This document shows, piece after piece, positions 43,631 through 51,928 of a stretch of DNA of 51,928 nt. The translations under genes were made by a program, and so were the position numbers. The notes beneath the pieces were generated by a model that did no database searches, was not told the origin of the DNA, and saw nothing but the letters and a program-made list of their open reading frames with translations. Origin of the DNA: Chryseobacterium gleum (GTDB taxonomy: Bacteria > Bacteroidota > Bacteroidia > Flavobacteriales_D > Crocinitomicaceae); the NCBI GenBank assembly GCA_945860065.1, contig CAMAPI010000007.1, positions 1 through 51,928 on the forward strand, in the 5' to 3' direction. Each line of letters begins with the position of its first letter. The first letter of the stretch is position 1.

Positions 43631-46452
43631 TAATGTGCTTCGAGCCAATTTGGCGCTAACTTTAATTCAACTTCCATTGGAACCGCCAATTGAATAGCTT
43701 CTTCCATTGCTTTTTTGACCAAGTTTTGCATGCGAACTTCCTCCGAAACATGCACATCAAAAACAAGCTCATCATGCACTTGTAAAATCATTTTTGATTG
43801 AACCTTTTCTTTGTGCATGGCTTTATGGACAGCGATCATGGCCATTTTTATGATGTCGGCAGCTGAGCCTTGAATAGGAGCGTTTACCGCATTTCGTTCG
43901 GCATAACCTCGAACAACAGCATTTCCGGAATTAATGTCTGGTAAATACCTTCTGCGTTTCATGATGGTTTCTACATATCCTGATTCTCTGGCTTGAGATA
44001 TCACGTTTTCCATGTATTTTTTTATGGTGCTATATTGCTCAAAATACGCGTCGATGATTCCTTTTGCTTCGGTACGGGAAATGGATAAGTTTTGTGCTAA
44101 TCCAAAAGCTGACTGTCCATAAATGATTCCGAAATTGACCGCTTTTGCCGCGCTACGTTGGTCGCGAGTTACTTCCTCAAGTGGCGTGTGAAACACTTTT
44201 GCTGCAGTAGCCGCGTGAATATCATGCCCTTGTTGAAAGGCTTCAATCATGTTTGGGTCCGCACTTAAAGCCGCAATGATGCGCAATTCAATCTGCGAGT
44301 AATCCACCGCCATTAATTTATAATCGGCTCCGCGCGCAACAAAGGCACGGCGAATTTCGCGTCCTTTCGCTGAGCGAATCGGAATGTTTTGAAGATTCGG
44401 ATTGTTTGAGCTTAAGCGCCCCGTTGCCGTCACCGTTTGCATGAAATTGGTGTGGATGCGTCCGTCCATTGGGTCGCACATCGTAGGAAGCGGGTCAACA
44501 TAGGTGCTTTTTAACTTGCGCAATTGGCGATATTCCAATATCATTGGAATGATTGGATGATCGTGTTCGTGCTTTTGAAGGATGTCTTCAGAGGTAGCGT
44601 ACTGTCCGGTTTTAGTTTTCTTTGCTTTACTAGAGATCTTTAGTTTTTCAAAAAGCACTTCGCCTAATTGTTTTGGGGAGTCGATGTTAAAATTTTCACC
44701 TGCGGCATCCTTAATTTCAGCATCTAGGCGAATGAGGGTTTCGTCCAATTCTTTTGAATAATCGATTAAGGCAGGGACATCAATGGAAATTCCTTCAAAT
44801 TCCATATCCTTCAACACTTTTACCAAAGGCATTTCCATCTTGTAAAACAACTCGGACAAGTGCGGTTTTTGAATTTCTGGCTCGAATAATTGTTTTAGTT
44901 GGAGGGTTATGTCGGCATCTTCACATGCATAATCACAGATTTCCTCTGGTTTTAAATCACGCATGTTGCCTTGGCCCTTGCCTTTCTTTCCAATTAAGGT
45001 TTCTATAGAAACTGGTTGGTAATTCAAATAAAACGTGGAAAGGAAGTCCATGCTTTGTTTCGCCTCTGGATTGATTAAATAATGAGCAATCATCGTATCA
45101 AATAACGGTTCGGCCACTTCAATTCCATAACGTTGTAGGACTTTTAGATCATACTTGATATTGTGTGCTATTTTTTCAATCGATGGGTCTTCAAAAAATG
45201 GTTTGAATTCCTCCACGATTTTCTTCGCTGCTTCAAAATCCGATGGCACAGAAACATAAAAAGCTTCTCTCGCTTTATAAGAGAAAGAAAACCCAACTAA
45301 ATCCGCGTGTAAGGCGTCGATGCTGGTCGTTTCCGTGTCAAAACAGACTTGCGTGTTTTTCAACAATATTTCAAGGAGTTCTTTGCGTTCTTCCGCTGTA
45401 GAAATCAAATGGTAACTTGGGCGTTCGGTAACAATCGTCTTATAATTCGCCGTCGGAGTAGCTTCTTGTGGCTCAATCATGCTTTGCATGCCAAACAAGT
45501 CCAGCTGTGATATATCTGATGACGCTTTTGCAGTCGGCGCAGTCGGCGAGGAAACAACAATCTCTTCTCCGATGACGCGTTTCGCTAAGGTGCGAAATTC
45601 GAGTTCTGTAAAAATGTCCAATACTTTTTCCGGGTCGACATCGCACATGATTAATTCATCTTCATTGAACTCGAGATCGACATCACAAATAATCGTGGCA
45701 AGTATTTTTGAAACCCGGCCTTGATCGGCAAAGTTAATGACGTTTTCTTGTTGTTTTCCTTTTAACTCATGTGCATGATCGATGAGGTTTTCCACCGAAC
45801 CATATTTAGCAATTAGTATTTTTGCGGTTTTCTCTCCGATTCCAGGAATTCCAGGAATATTATCAGAGGCATCGCCCCAAAGTCCTAAAATATCGATTAC
45901 TTGTTCAGGTCTTTCGATTTCAAATTTTTCACATACTTCTTTTACGCCCAAAATTTCCGGTGGATTTCCGCCCCTGCCTGGTTTAAACATGAAAATATTT
46001 TCACTCACTAACTGTGCATAATCCTTGTCTGGGGTCATCATGTAAGTCGTGAATCCGCGTTTTTCAGCTATTTTTGCTACTGTCCCCACGACATCATCCG
46101 CTTCAAATCCAGGAACCTCTAAAATGGGCACGTTGAACGATTCCACAATTTGTTTAATGGGGTGAATCATTGAACGAATGTCTTCGGGCATTTCTTCACG
46201 TTGTGCTTTATAGGCCGCAAATTCCTCTCGGCGATGCGCGGACCCACCAGGGGGGTCAAACACAACGGCTAAATGCGTCGGTTTTTCATTTTTTATGACA
46301 TCGATGAGCACATTGGTAAATCCAAATGCAGCAGAAGTGTTCTGTCCTTTTGAATTGACTCTTGGATTCTTTGAAAAGGCGAAGTACGCACGATATATCA
46401 AGGCGTACGCATCAAGTAAAAATAGTTTTTTCGGGTGTTCAGCAGATAGCAT
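43630..46452 (-). CDS. polA: DNA polymerase I
   Basis: A 940-residue repair and Okazaki-fragment polymerase. The N-terminal 5' nuclease (about 1-290) has the DAYALIYRAYFAF and GFEADDVVGT segments. A linker with a repeated PTAPTA leads to the 3'-5' exonuclease (about 340-530), whose motifs FDTETT, HNIKYDLKVL and YACEDAD keep their acidic residues, so proofreading should be active. The polymerase domain carries DYSQIELRI, RSAAKAVNFGIIYG and QVHDELVFDV. The ATG overlaps the stop of the upstream lipoprotein gene (TAATG). It is the last gene of a three-gene operon and a hairpin follows the stop. Confidence 0.97.
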   Translation of the reverse strand: MLSAEHPKKLFLLDAYALIYRAYFAFSKNPRVNSKGQNTSAAFGFTNVLIDVIKNEKPTHLAVVFDPPGGSAHRREEFAAYKAQREEMPEDIRSMIHPIKQIVESFNVPILEVPGFEADDVVGTVAKIAEKRGFTTYMMTPDKDYAQLVSENIFMFKPGRGGNPPEILGVKEVCEKFEIERPEQVIDILGLWGDASDNIPGIPGIGEKTAKILIAKYGSVENLIDHAHELKGKQQENVINFADQGRVSKILATIICDVDLEFNEDELIMCDVDPEKVLDIFTELEFRTLAKRVIGEEIVVSSPTAPTAKASSDISQLDLFGMQSMIEPQEATPTANYKTIVTERPSYHLISTAEERKELLEILLKNTQVCFDTETTSIDALHADLVGFSFSYKAREAFYVSVPSDFEAAKKIVEEFKPFFEDPSIEKIAHNIKYDLKVLQRYGIEVAEPLFDTMIAHYLINPEAKQSMDFLSTFYLNYQPVSIETLIGKKGKGQGNMRDLKPEEICDYACEDADITLQLKQLFEPEIQKPHLSELFYKMEMPLVKVLKDMEFEGISIDVPALIDYSKELDETLIRLDAEIKDAAGENFNIDSPKQLGEVLFEKLKISSKAKKTKTGQYATSEDILQKHEHDHPIIPMILEYRQLRKLKSTYVDPLPTMCDPMDGRIHTNFMQTVTATGRLSSNNPNLQNIPIRSAKGREIRRAFVARGADYKLMAVDYSQIELRIIAALSADPNMIEAFQQGHDIHAATAAKVFHTPLEEVTRDQRSAAKAVNFGIIYGQSAFGLAQNLSISRTEAKGIIDAYFEQYSTIKKYMENVISQARESGYVETIMKRRRYLPDINSGNAVVRGYAERNAVNAPIQGSAADIIKMAMIAVHKAMHKEKVQSKMILQVHDELVFDVHVSEEVRMQNLVKKAMEEAIQLAVPMEVELKLAPNWLEAH
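45530..45547. repeat. 9-bp tandem duplication in the polA linker
   Basis: GCAGTCGGC occurs twice head to tail (45530-45538 and 45539-45547). It encodes PTA-PTA in the linker between the nuclease and proofreading domains and keeps the frame. Confidence 0.7.
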
Positions 46453-46922
46453 TATGGTTTATCTAGGTTAAGATTTAAGTTTTTCGGTGAAATCGTTTTG
46501 GAATAATTTACCGGTATTTTAATGGGGATAAACAAAATTCCTGTTTTGACTTTTCCTCGCAATTGCAGTTGGGCACTTTCTTTAAATCGATAGACAAGCA
46601 ACTTGGCCATGATTCCATCTTCAAATGTGAGGTGAGACAAGGTGTTCAATTCGTTGTCTTTTTTCGGCTTTAACCGTATTTTTTCATCCAAATAAAGGTC
46701 GCCCCATTTTTTCCCATCAACATAAACTTCCAACATAGAGGGTTTGATTTTAATCGGAAGTCCTGTATTATTATGTACAGTGCTTTGGATTCGAAAGGCC
46801 GCCTCATCCATGTTTAGCATCTCCAAATTTGAACCATCATAACTGACAAATTCAACCGGGTCTTCAAAGGAAGCACATGATGTCACAAGGACAAATAAAA
46901 ACAGAAAACTAAGCGTTTTCAT
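46452..46922 (-). CDS. LEA type 2-like lipoprotein
   Basis: A 156-residue protein with a lipoprotein signal (lipobox VTSC, cysteine 16). A beta-sandwich of the water-stress/LEA-14 kind follows, suggested by FRIQSTVHNNTGLPIKIKPS and the alternating strands after it. The family name is a judgement from pattern and not a search. A membrane-attached envelope protein of unknown role is the safe reading. Its start lies within the last 14 bases of the peptidase gene and its stop overlaps the polA start, so all three are coupled. Confidence 0.72.
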   Translation of the reverse strand: MKTLSFLFLFVLVTSCASFEDPVEFVSYDGSNLEMLNMDEAAFRIQSTVHNNTGLPIKIKPSMLEVYVDGKKWGDLYLDEKIRLKPKKDNELNTLSHLTFEDGIMAKLLVYRFKESAQLQLRGKVKTGILFIPIKIPVNYSKTISPKNLNLNLDKP

Positions 46923-48309
46923 GAGACATTAATTCGGTGTAATTCGCGAAGAAATAAGGAATCGTTTCAATTCCACGGTAGTAATTAAACAAACCAAAAT
47001 GCTCGTTTGGCGAGTGTATAGCATCACTATCTAAACCAAAGCCCATCATCATGGTTTTTAATCCGAGTTCTTGTTCGAACATCGCAATAATGGGAATACT
47101 TCCCCCGCTTCTCACGGGAATTGGTTTTTTGCCAAAGGTTTTTTCATAAGAAAGGCTCGCGGCTTTGTAGGCGATGGAATCCGTTGGCGTTACCACTGGT
47201 TCTCCACCGTGATGCGGTGTTACTTTCACACGAACACTTTTCGGCGCAATGGATACAAAATGCTTCATGAATAATTCGGTGATTTCTTCGGGGGTTTGGT
47301 GTGGAACTAAGCGCATGGAAATTTTCGCTTGTGCTTTGGACGCGATCACTGTTTTCGCTCCCTCACCGATGTATCCTCCCCAAATTCCATTCACATCTAA
47401 TGTTGGACGAATAGACCCTCTTTCCATCGTGGTATAAGTCGCTTCGCCATATGTTTCGCTGATGTTCAGCGCATTGCAATATGCCTCCTCTGAAAACGGC
47501 GCTTTTGCCATTTCGTTTCGTTCTTCGACGGAAAGTTCTTCGACGGTATCATAAAATCCAGGAATGGTGATTTTTCCGTTTTCATCGTGCAAAGATGCAA
47601 TCATGTCCGTTAAAATATTGATTGGATTTGCGACACAACCACCGTAAAGCCCGGAGTGCAAATCTCGATTTGGACCAACAACTTCCACTTCTACATAACT
47701 TAATCCTCTTAGACCGGTGGTTATCGAGGGAACATCGTTTGCCAACATGCCTGTATCCGAAACTAAAATGATGTCTGCGGATAATTTTGCTTTATTTTCT
47801 TTGACGTAAATCGCTAAGTTCGGACTACCAACTTCTTCCTCGCCTTCGATCATAAATTTCACGTTACACGGTAGTTCGTTGCTTGCCAACATCGCTTCAA
47901 GCGCTTTCACATGCATGAACATTTGTCCTTTGTCGTCACAAGCACCGCGCGCAAAAATAGCTCCCATTGGATGAGTCGGCGTTTCTTTGATAACCGGCTC
48001 AAATGGGGGCGAAGTCCATAATTCGACCGGGTCTGCCGGTTGAACATCGTAATGTCCATAAACTAAAATCGTTGGTAATGTTTCGTCTATGAATTTTTCA
48101 GCATAAACAATGGGGTGTCCTGCGGTAGGACAAATTTCCACGTTATCTAGCCCGATTGACTTCATGTGTTCCGCTAATTTATCCGCGCATGTTGCCACGT
48201 CATTTGTATAAGCAGGGTCAGCAGAAATCGATGGTATGCGTAATATATCTAGCAATTCTTGAAGGAATTTATCTTTGTTTTCCTGAATGTAAGCCTGTGT
48301 ATTTTTCAT
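46909..48309 (-). CDS. M20-family dipeptidase
   Basis: I start at the ATG at 48309 (466 residues, MKNTQAYIQENKDKFL); the longer frame from 48345 runs over a possible -7 box (minus strand CAACTTTG at 48334-48327). The di-zinc site is built from YGHYDVQPAD, GACDDKGQ with its metal-bridging aspartate, and EGEEEVGSPN with the general-base glutamate. The dimerisation domain lies in the middle and a last histidine in DAIHSPNEHFG. Family members cut dipeptides or remove amino acids from small peptides in the cytoplasm. First gene of the operon with the LEA-like lipoprotein and polA. Confidence 0.92.
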   Translation of the reverse strand: MKNTQAYIQENKDKFLQELLDILRIPSISADPAYTNDVATCADKLAEHMKSIGLDNVEICPTAGHPIVYAEKFIDETLPTILVYGHYDVQPADPVELWTSPPFEPVIKETPTHPMGAIFARGACDDKGQMFMHVKALEAMLASNELPCNVKFMIEGEEEVGSPNLAIYVKENKAKLSADIILVSDTGMLANDVPSITTGLRGLSYVEVEVVGPNRDLHSGLYGGCVANPINILTDMIASLHDENGKITIPGFYDTVEELSVEERNEMAKAPFSEEAYCNALNISETYGEATYTTMERGSIRPTLDVNGIWGGYIGEGAKTVIASKAQAKISMRLVPHQTPEEITELFMKHFVSIAPKSVRVKVTPHHGGEPVVTPTDSIAYKAASLSYEKTFGKKPIPVRSGGSIPIIAMFEQELGLKTMMMGFGLDSDAIHSPNEHFGLFNYYRGIETIPYFFANYTELMSHENA

Positions 48310-48372
48310 GCGATTAAATTGAGCTTCAAAGTTGCGAAAATTCATTGATTTTTAGTTATGGAAACATTATAT

Positions 48373-48380
48373 TAATTTTG
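48373..48380 (+). promoter_or_regulatory. -7 box of the T9SS type B gene
   Basis: TAATTTTG matches TAnnTTTG, 51 bases before the ATG at 48432. Confidence 0.5.
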
Positions 48381-48431
48381 TCATGCAACCATTATTATAA
48401 ACAAGTGGTCTTAGTGTCAATTCAATAGATT

Positions 48432-50783
48432 ATGATGAGATCTTTACGCATATTTTTTGTCGGAGCATTTACCTTGTTAAATACACTGTCATTCGCTCAG
48501 CCAATTACCGTTTCTACGGTTCAAACACCACAACAATTAGTGGATAACGTACTACTTGGATTTGGAGTAACCGCATTAAATGTTACCATTAATGGAAATC
48601 CTCTTTTGGCAAATGTTCCCCAGGGGAATGTTGCGTTTTTCACGAATAGCAACCCTGCTTTTCCAATCGATAGCGGTCTGATTTTAACAACAGGAAATGC
48701 AATTGGTGCGATCGGCCCTAATTCAATGTCCTCTTTTACGAATAACAATCCGCCAACAGCTATGGTTACATCGGATCCGCACTTAAATGACATCGCTGCC
48801 GGATCTGTTACAAATGGCGTCGTTTTAGAATTCGACTTTATTCCACAAGGAGACTCTGTGATTTTTAACTACATGTTTGGTTCGGACGAATATCCCGAGT
48901 TTTCCCCGTCCACATTCAACGATGCCTTTGGATTGTTTTTATGGGGGCCCGGAATTACTGGTACTTACGTTCAAGCTGGATACCCAAATGGCGGGGTGAA
49001 TATTGCCACCATTCCTGGGGGAATTCCTGTAACGATTAACAACGTAGGTGATGTGTCTAACACAAGTTATTATGTTTTCAATGAAAGTTCGTCCACATTA
49101 ACTTATGGAGATGCGATTCAATATGATGGGACGACCGTGAAGCTTACTGCTGCAGCAAGTGTTCAATGCAATCAACTTTATCACATTAAATTAGCTATCT
49201 CAAACGTGGGGGATCAATCTTATGATTCAGGTGTGTTCTTAGAGGCGGGTAGTTTTAGTTCTGCGGCTGTAGACGTGGCTGTTGCAACGGTTTCCGGCGA
49301 CACGACAATTGTTGAGGGCTGCACCTTTGCTGACTTTATTTTTACGCGTCCTGCCGGACAAATAAACGATACATTAATCATCAATTACACCATTGGTGGG
49401 GTTGCGATTGAGGGAGTTGACTACAATAATTTGATCAATCCAATTACATTCTTGCCAGGTGAGGATTCTGTGGTAATCAATCTTACTCCTATTCAAGACA
49501 ATATTACTGAAGGATTCGAATCGGTGATTATTTCTGTGGAAATCATCAATCCATGTGGAGACACGATTATTTCATCCGGGATTATTTACATTGGAGAAGG
49601 GCCTATCATTAACATCACCGAAACCGACCCAACGATTTTCTGTGCAAATGACAGTGTTGTTCTCAGCGCATCTGCTTTTGGTGGATATGCTCCTTATTTA
49701 TATGAATGGACAAGTATGTCCGGAGTTGCGATAAGTACGAACGACACCATTATCGGTTCAATTAGTCAAAATGGAACGGTGCAATACTTGGTGACGGCCA
49801 CGGACAACTGTAACTTCTCCCAAACAGATACAGTTACCTTAACCTTAAATCAAACCATTGCCATTGATACAATTTACGTAGGACTTGCGACGTGTCAGCC
49901 AACTGGATTTGTGTCAGTCATCGCTAGTGGATTAATAGGCGTGCCTACTTATACCTGGACGGGCCCGGGTCCAAATGGATTTATTGATGCCTCTGTTTGG
50001 CAAAACATTCCTTCGGGTTGGTATTACATCACCGTTGAGGACAATGTCTGTTCTATTTCCGACAGTGCTTTTGTTGGTATTCAAAACGCGCCAGACGCAG
50101 AATTTACTGGAACACCTATACAGGGTTGCGCGCCATTTGACGTTACTTTCCAAAACAATAGTTTAAACGCAAATAATTATTCGTGGGATTTTGGTGACAC
50201 ACAAACGACAACTAGCGGCAATTTAAATAATGTAACCCATTCCTATACTGGGCCATTTGGAATGTACACGGTTCAACTTGTTGCCTTCCAAAGTGCACAA
50301 TGTTCAGACACGGCATACTACCTCATCCAAGTTGATGTTTGTGGTTGTACGGATCCAGTTGCACTAAACTACAGTGCCGGAGCAAATGTTGATAACGGTT
50401 CGTGTATTTACCAAACAGGCTGTACGGATCCAAATGCGCTTAACTACGACGCCTCTGCAATCGTTGATGATGGAAGTTGTTTTTATCCAATCCCCGTTGT
50501 TGACGCGCCAAATGTCTTTACTCCTGGGGTTGACGGTAATAATGACAGCTATTTCTTGAGGACAAAAAATGTGGTTAAATTAGAATTAATCATTGTTAAC
50601 CGCTGGGGAAATGTGATTTTTGAAAAAAGCAGCGATGACTTAGTAAACAACAATCCAAGTTGGGATGGTAAAATCAACGGTGTTATAGCTAATGAAGGCG
50701 TGTATTTCTATAAGTATGTCGGGTACAATATCTCTGGACAAGAGATTACAGGTCACGGATTTTTACACCTCGTTGAAGAATAG
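48432..50783 (+). CDS. Large secreted adhesin-like protein with choice-of-anchor L, Calx-beta, PKD and T9SS type B domains
   Basis: A 783-residue surface protein. A signal peptide (about 1-23, ending SFAQ) is followed by a choice-of-anchor L region (about 24-275, with FGSDEYPEF). A Calx-beta-like module (about 285-375, with GVDYNNLINPITFLPGEDS) and Ig-like segments come next. A PKD domain (about 555-635, with NYSWDFGD) and two 25-residue cysteine repeats precede the C-terminal CHU_C domain (about 700-783, VFTPGVDGNND and NRWGNVIFEK). T9SS type B domains attach the protein to the surface, often together with SprF. Such proteins serve adhesion or gliding. The gene has its own -7 box. Confidence 0.93.
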   Translation: MMRSLRIFFVGAFTLLNTLSFAQPITVSTVQTPQQLVDNVLLGFGVTALNVTINGNPLLANVPQGNVAFFTNSNPAFPIDSGLILTTGNAIGAIGPNSMSSFTNNNPPTAMVTSDPHLNDIAAGSVTNGVVLEFDFIPQGDSVIFNYMFGSDEYPEFSPSTFNDAFGLFLWGPGITGTYVQAGYPNGGVNIATIPGGIPVTINNVGDVSNTSYYVFNESSSTLTYGDAIQYDGTTVKLTAAASVQCNQLYHIKLAISNVGDQSYDSGVFLEAGSFSSAAVDVAVATVSGDTTIVEGCTFADFIFTRPAGQINDTLIINYTIGGVAIEGVDYNNLINPITFLPGEDSVVINLTPIQDNITEGFESVIISVEIINPCGDTIISSGIIYIGEGPIINITETDPTIFCANDSVVLSASAFGGYAPYLYEWTSMSGVAISTNDTIIGSISQNGTVQYLVTATDNCNFSQTDTVTLTLNQTIAIDTIYVGLATCQPTGFVSVIASGLIGVPTYTWTGPGPNGFIDASVWQNIPSGWYYITVEDNVCSISDSAFVGIQNAPDAEFTGTPIQGCAPFDVTFQNNSLNANNYSWDFGDTQTTTSGNLNNVTHSYTGPFGMYTVQLVAFQSAQCSDTAYYLIQVDVCGCTDPVALNYSAGANVDNGSCIYQTGCTDPNALNYDASAIVDDGSCFYPIPVVDAPNVFTPGVDGNNDSYFLRTKNVVKLELIIVNRWGNVIFEKSSDDLVNNNPSWDGKINGVIANEGVYFYKYVGYNISGQEITGHGFLHLVEE
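50346..50495 (+). repeat. Two tandem 25-codon repeats (CTDPxALNY type)
   Basis: Units at 50346-50420 and 50421-50495 both begin TGTACGGATCCA and encode CTDPxALNY, followed by a DxGSC motif. They probably form small disulfide-bonded, calcium-binding-like modules between the PKD and CHU_C domains. Confidence 0.8.
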
Positions 50784-50821
50784 CTTGTTGAAGCATCCGC
50801 TTTGACATTAAAACTAATCAC

Positions 50822-51928
50822 ATGAAACAACCCTTTCGGCGCGCTAAATTTCTTTTCCTTTTAGCGGCCTTGGGGACATTCTTATTTGCTTTGTTGTATT
50901 ACCGCTCGAATGAAGGGGCGAAAAAGGCAAATGGGGATCGTTATTATGGCGGTGTCTTTTCTTTTTCGTTGCCAGAATCTTTGAATAGTTTGTTCCCTCT
51001 CGAAACAAATGCCCTTTCCGAACTTAGAATTATTAGTCAGGTATTTGACCCCCTTGTTAAACAATCAGATTCAAAAGGAGCGATTGAGAATTATTTAGCA
51101 AAGGATATACAAATTAAAAAAAACGGAAGGCTCGTATCCATAAAGCTCAGAAAAGGCGTCTTCTTCCACCAAGACGATTGTTTCGCCGGAGTCTCGCGTG
51201 AATTGTGTGCGGATGATGTCGCTTTCACCCTGAGTCTTGCTTGTTCGAAAAATCCACTTAATCAATCCGGAGCGTTGTTAATCGGAAAAATCCTTGGTTC
51301 TGAAAGGTATTTTAAAGATGCCATTCAGCCAGAAAAATCCTATGTTTCAGGCATTCGCATAATCAATCCATTTGAATTAGAAATACACCTCACCCACCCT
51401 TATAACAATATTAAACAGCTCTTAACGCATCCAAGTTTAGGCATTCTGTCAAAAGTTTCATGGAAAGTTTATGGGAAAGCCCTGCGTGAGCATCCTGTTG
51501 GCTCTGGGCCTTTTTACATCAAATCATCATCGAATTCCAGGGTAGAGTTAGCGCGAAATGAAGGCTACTGGAAGCATGACCGCTTTGGAAATCAACTCCC
51601 TTATTTGGATGAGGTTCATGTATACACGAACACGCAGCTTTCCGATGAGTTTCCCTTGTTTTCAGCAGAGAAAATTGATTTGTTGTTTGATCTTCCTGTA
51701 ACTGAACTGGAAAAAGCGTTTGGCACATTGACAGATGCGAAAAAGGGTAAAAACCTACTTCACCGAGTACACATTCAAAAAGCGTCCAAATTTCACTACC
51801 TCGCTTGGGATTTAAAAAAGCCGCCTTTCAATAATCCGTTGGTCCGTAAAGCAGTGTCATTAGCGCTAGACAAAAACATCATTTGTACAGAAGTCTTAAG
51901 GGGTGATGGGCAGCCTATAAACCAAGGG
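50822..51928 (+). CDS. Family 5 (peptide/nickel-type) ABC transporter solute-binding protein, 3' end cut by the window edge
   Basis: The frame is open from the ATG at 50822 to the last base, 369 codons with no stop, so the C-terminus is outside the window. A basic start (MKQPFRRAKF) and one hydrophobic helix (about 8-26) give a signal anchor. The SBP_bac_5 pattern follows: SLNSLFPLETNALSELRI, VFDPLVK, KLRKGVFFHQDD and the HPVGSGPFYIK segment. PFNNPLVRKAVSLALDK near the edge is the usual interdomain helix. It captures oligopeptides or related solutes outside the inner membrane. Permease and ATPase genes, if present, lie to the right. Confidence 0.85.
   Translation, partial: MKQPFRRAKFLFLLAALGTFLFALLYYRSNEGAKKANGDRYYGGVFSFSLPESLNSLFPLETNALSELRIISQVFDPLVKQSDSKGAIENYLAKDIQIKKNGRLVSIKLRKGVFFHQDDCFAGVSRELCADDVAFTLSLACSKNPLNQSGALLIGKILGSERYFKDAIQPEKSYVSGIRIINPFELEIHLTHPYNNIKQLLTHPSLGILSKVSWKVYGKALREHPVGSGPFYIKSSSNSRVELARNEGYWKHDRFGNQLPYLDEVHVYTNTQLSDEFPLFSAEKIDLLFDLPVTELEKAFGTLTDAKKGKNLLHRVHIQKASKFHYLAWDLKKPPFNNPLVRKAVSLALDKNIICTEVLRGDGQPINQG

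Noticed and set aside
48310-48345. Upstream start for the M20 peptidase.
   Set aside because: It would run over a possible -7 box, and the ATG at 48309 gives the normal length.

Overview
The window reads as a piece of chromosome from a Bacteroidota bacterium, most likely in the Flavobacteriales. The resemblance to Fluviicola and other Crocinitomicaceae is an inference from gene content and protein style, not from a search. Supporting signs are type A and type B secretion-system-IX (T9SS) sorting domains, promoters that match the Bacteroidota -7 box TAnnTTTG, an sdhC-sdhA-sdhB set with a long flavoprotein, the acpP-fabF-rnc block, a kynureninase and a yellow/orange carotenoid cluster. The sequence is AT-rich and densely coded. 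I count 46 protein genes (two cut by the window edges) and two tRNAs. I see no insertion sequence, prophage, CRISPR array, rRNA or defence island.

Layout. 1-3023: a secreted TlpA-like thioredoxin followed by a DUF6029-like outer-surface protein (cut at the left edge), divergent from a T9SS type A cargo protein. 3082-10874: rnr convergent on a leftward block lepA / 4-TM membrane protein / cytochrome c lipoprotein / hflX, then a leftward comF / FAD oxidoreductase pair. 10875-11330: an unusual non-coding region rich in dyads. 11331-17558: nrdB-nrdA, purH and an orphan mreB. 17621-20996: a redoxin, an ECF sigma factor coupled to a membrane protein with a CHU_C-type C-terminus, and a multi-pass membrane protein. 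21093-27376: a lipid kinase, ispD, an LD-carboxypeptidase, then sdhCAB. 27498-32006: a small membrane protein, acpP-fabF-rnc, purN and kynU. 32049-36205: hemL, then an SDR gene that leads into cruF-like, crtZ and lycopene cyclase genes. 36329-36492: tRNA-Gly and tRNA-Leu, followed by alkB. 37392-43560: an RND/MMPL exporter, paaZ and rseP. 43630-48309: M20 peptidase, LEA-like lipoprotein and polA in one leftward operon. 48432-51928: a large T9SS type B adhesin-like protein and the first 369 codons of a family 5 solute-binding protein.

Most of this is housekeeping: nucleotide supply (nrdBA, purH, purN), replication and repair (polA, alkB), translation (lepA, hflX, tRNAs), RNA decay (rnr, rnc), envelope (mreB, rseP, ispD, LD-carboxypeptidase, T9SS cargo) and respiration (sdhCAB, cytochrome c). 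I did not find a convincing new multi-gene system. The most interesting signals are regulatory. Several genes have a -7 box exactly four bases before the start codon, which predicts leaderless mRNAs. kynU and hemL share a face-to-face promoter built on a perfect 7+7 inverted repeat. The nrdBA upstream region repeats TTAACG and carries a perfect 8+8 dyad. nrdA ends in a duplicated 17-bp stop-codon segment around a 53-bp insert. Both tRNAs carry one stem mismatch.
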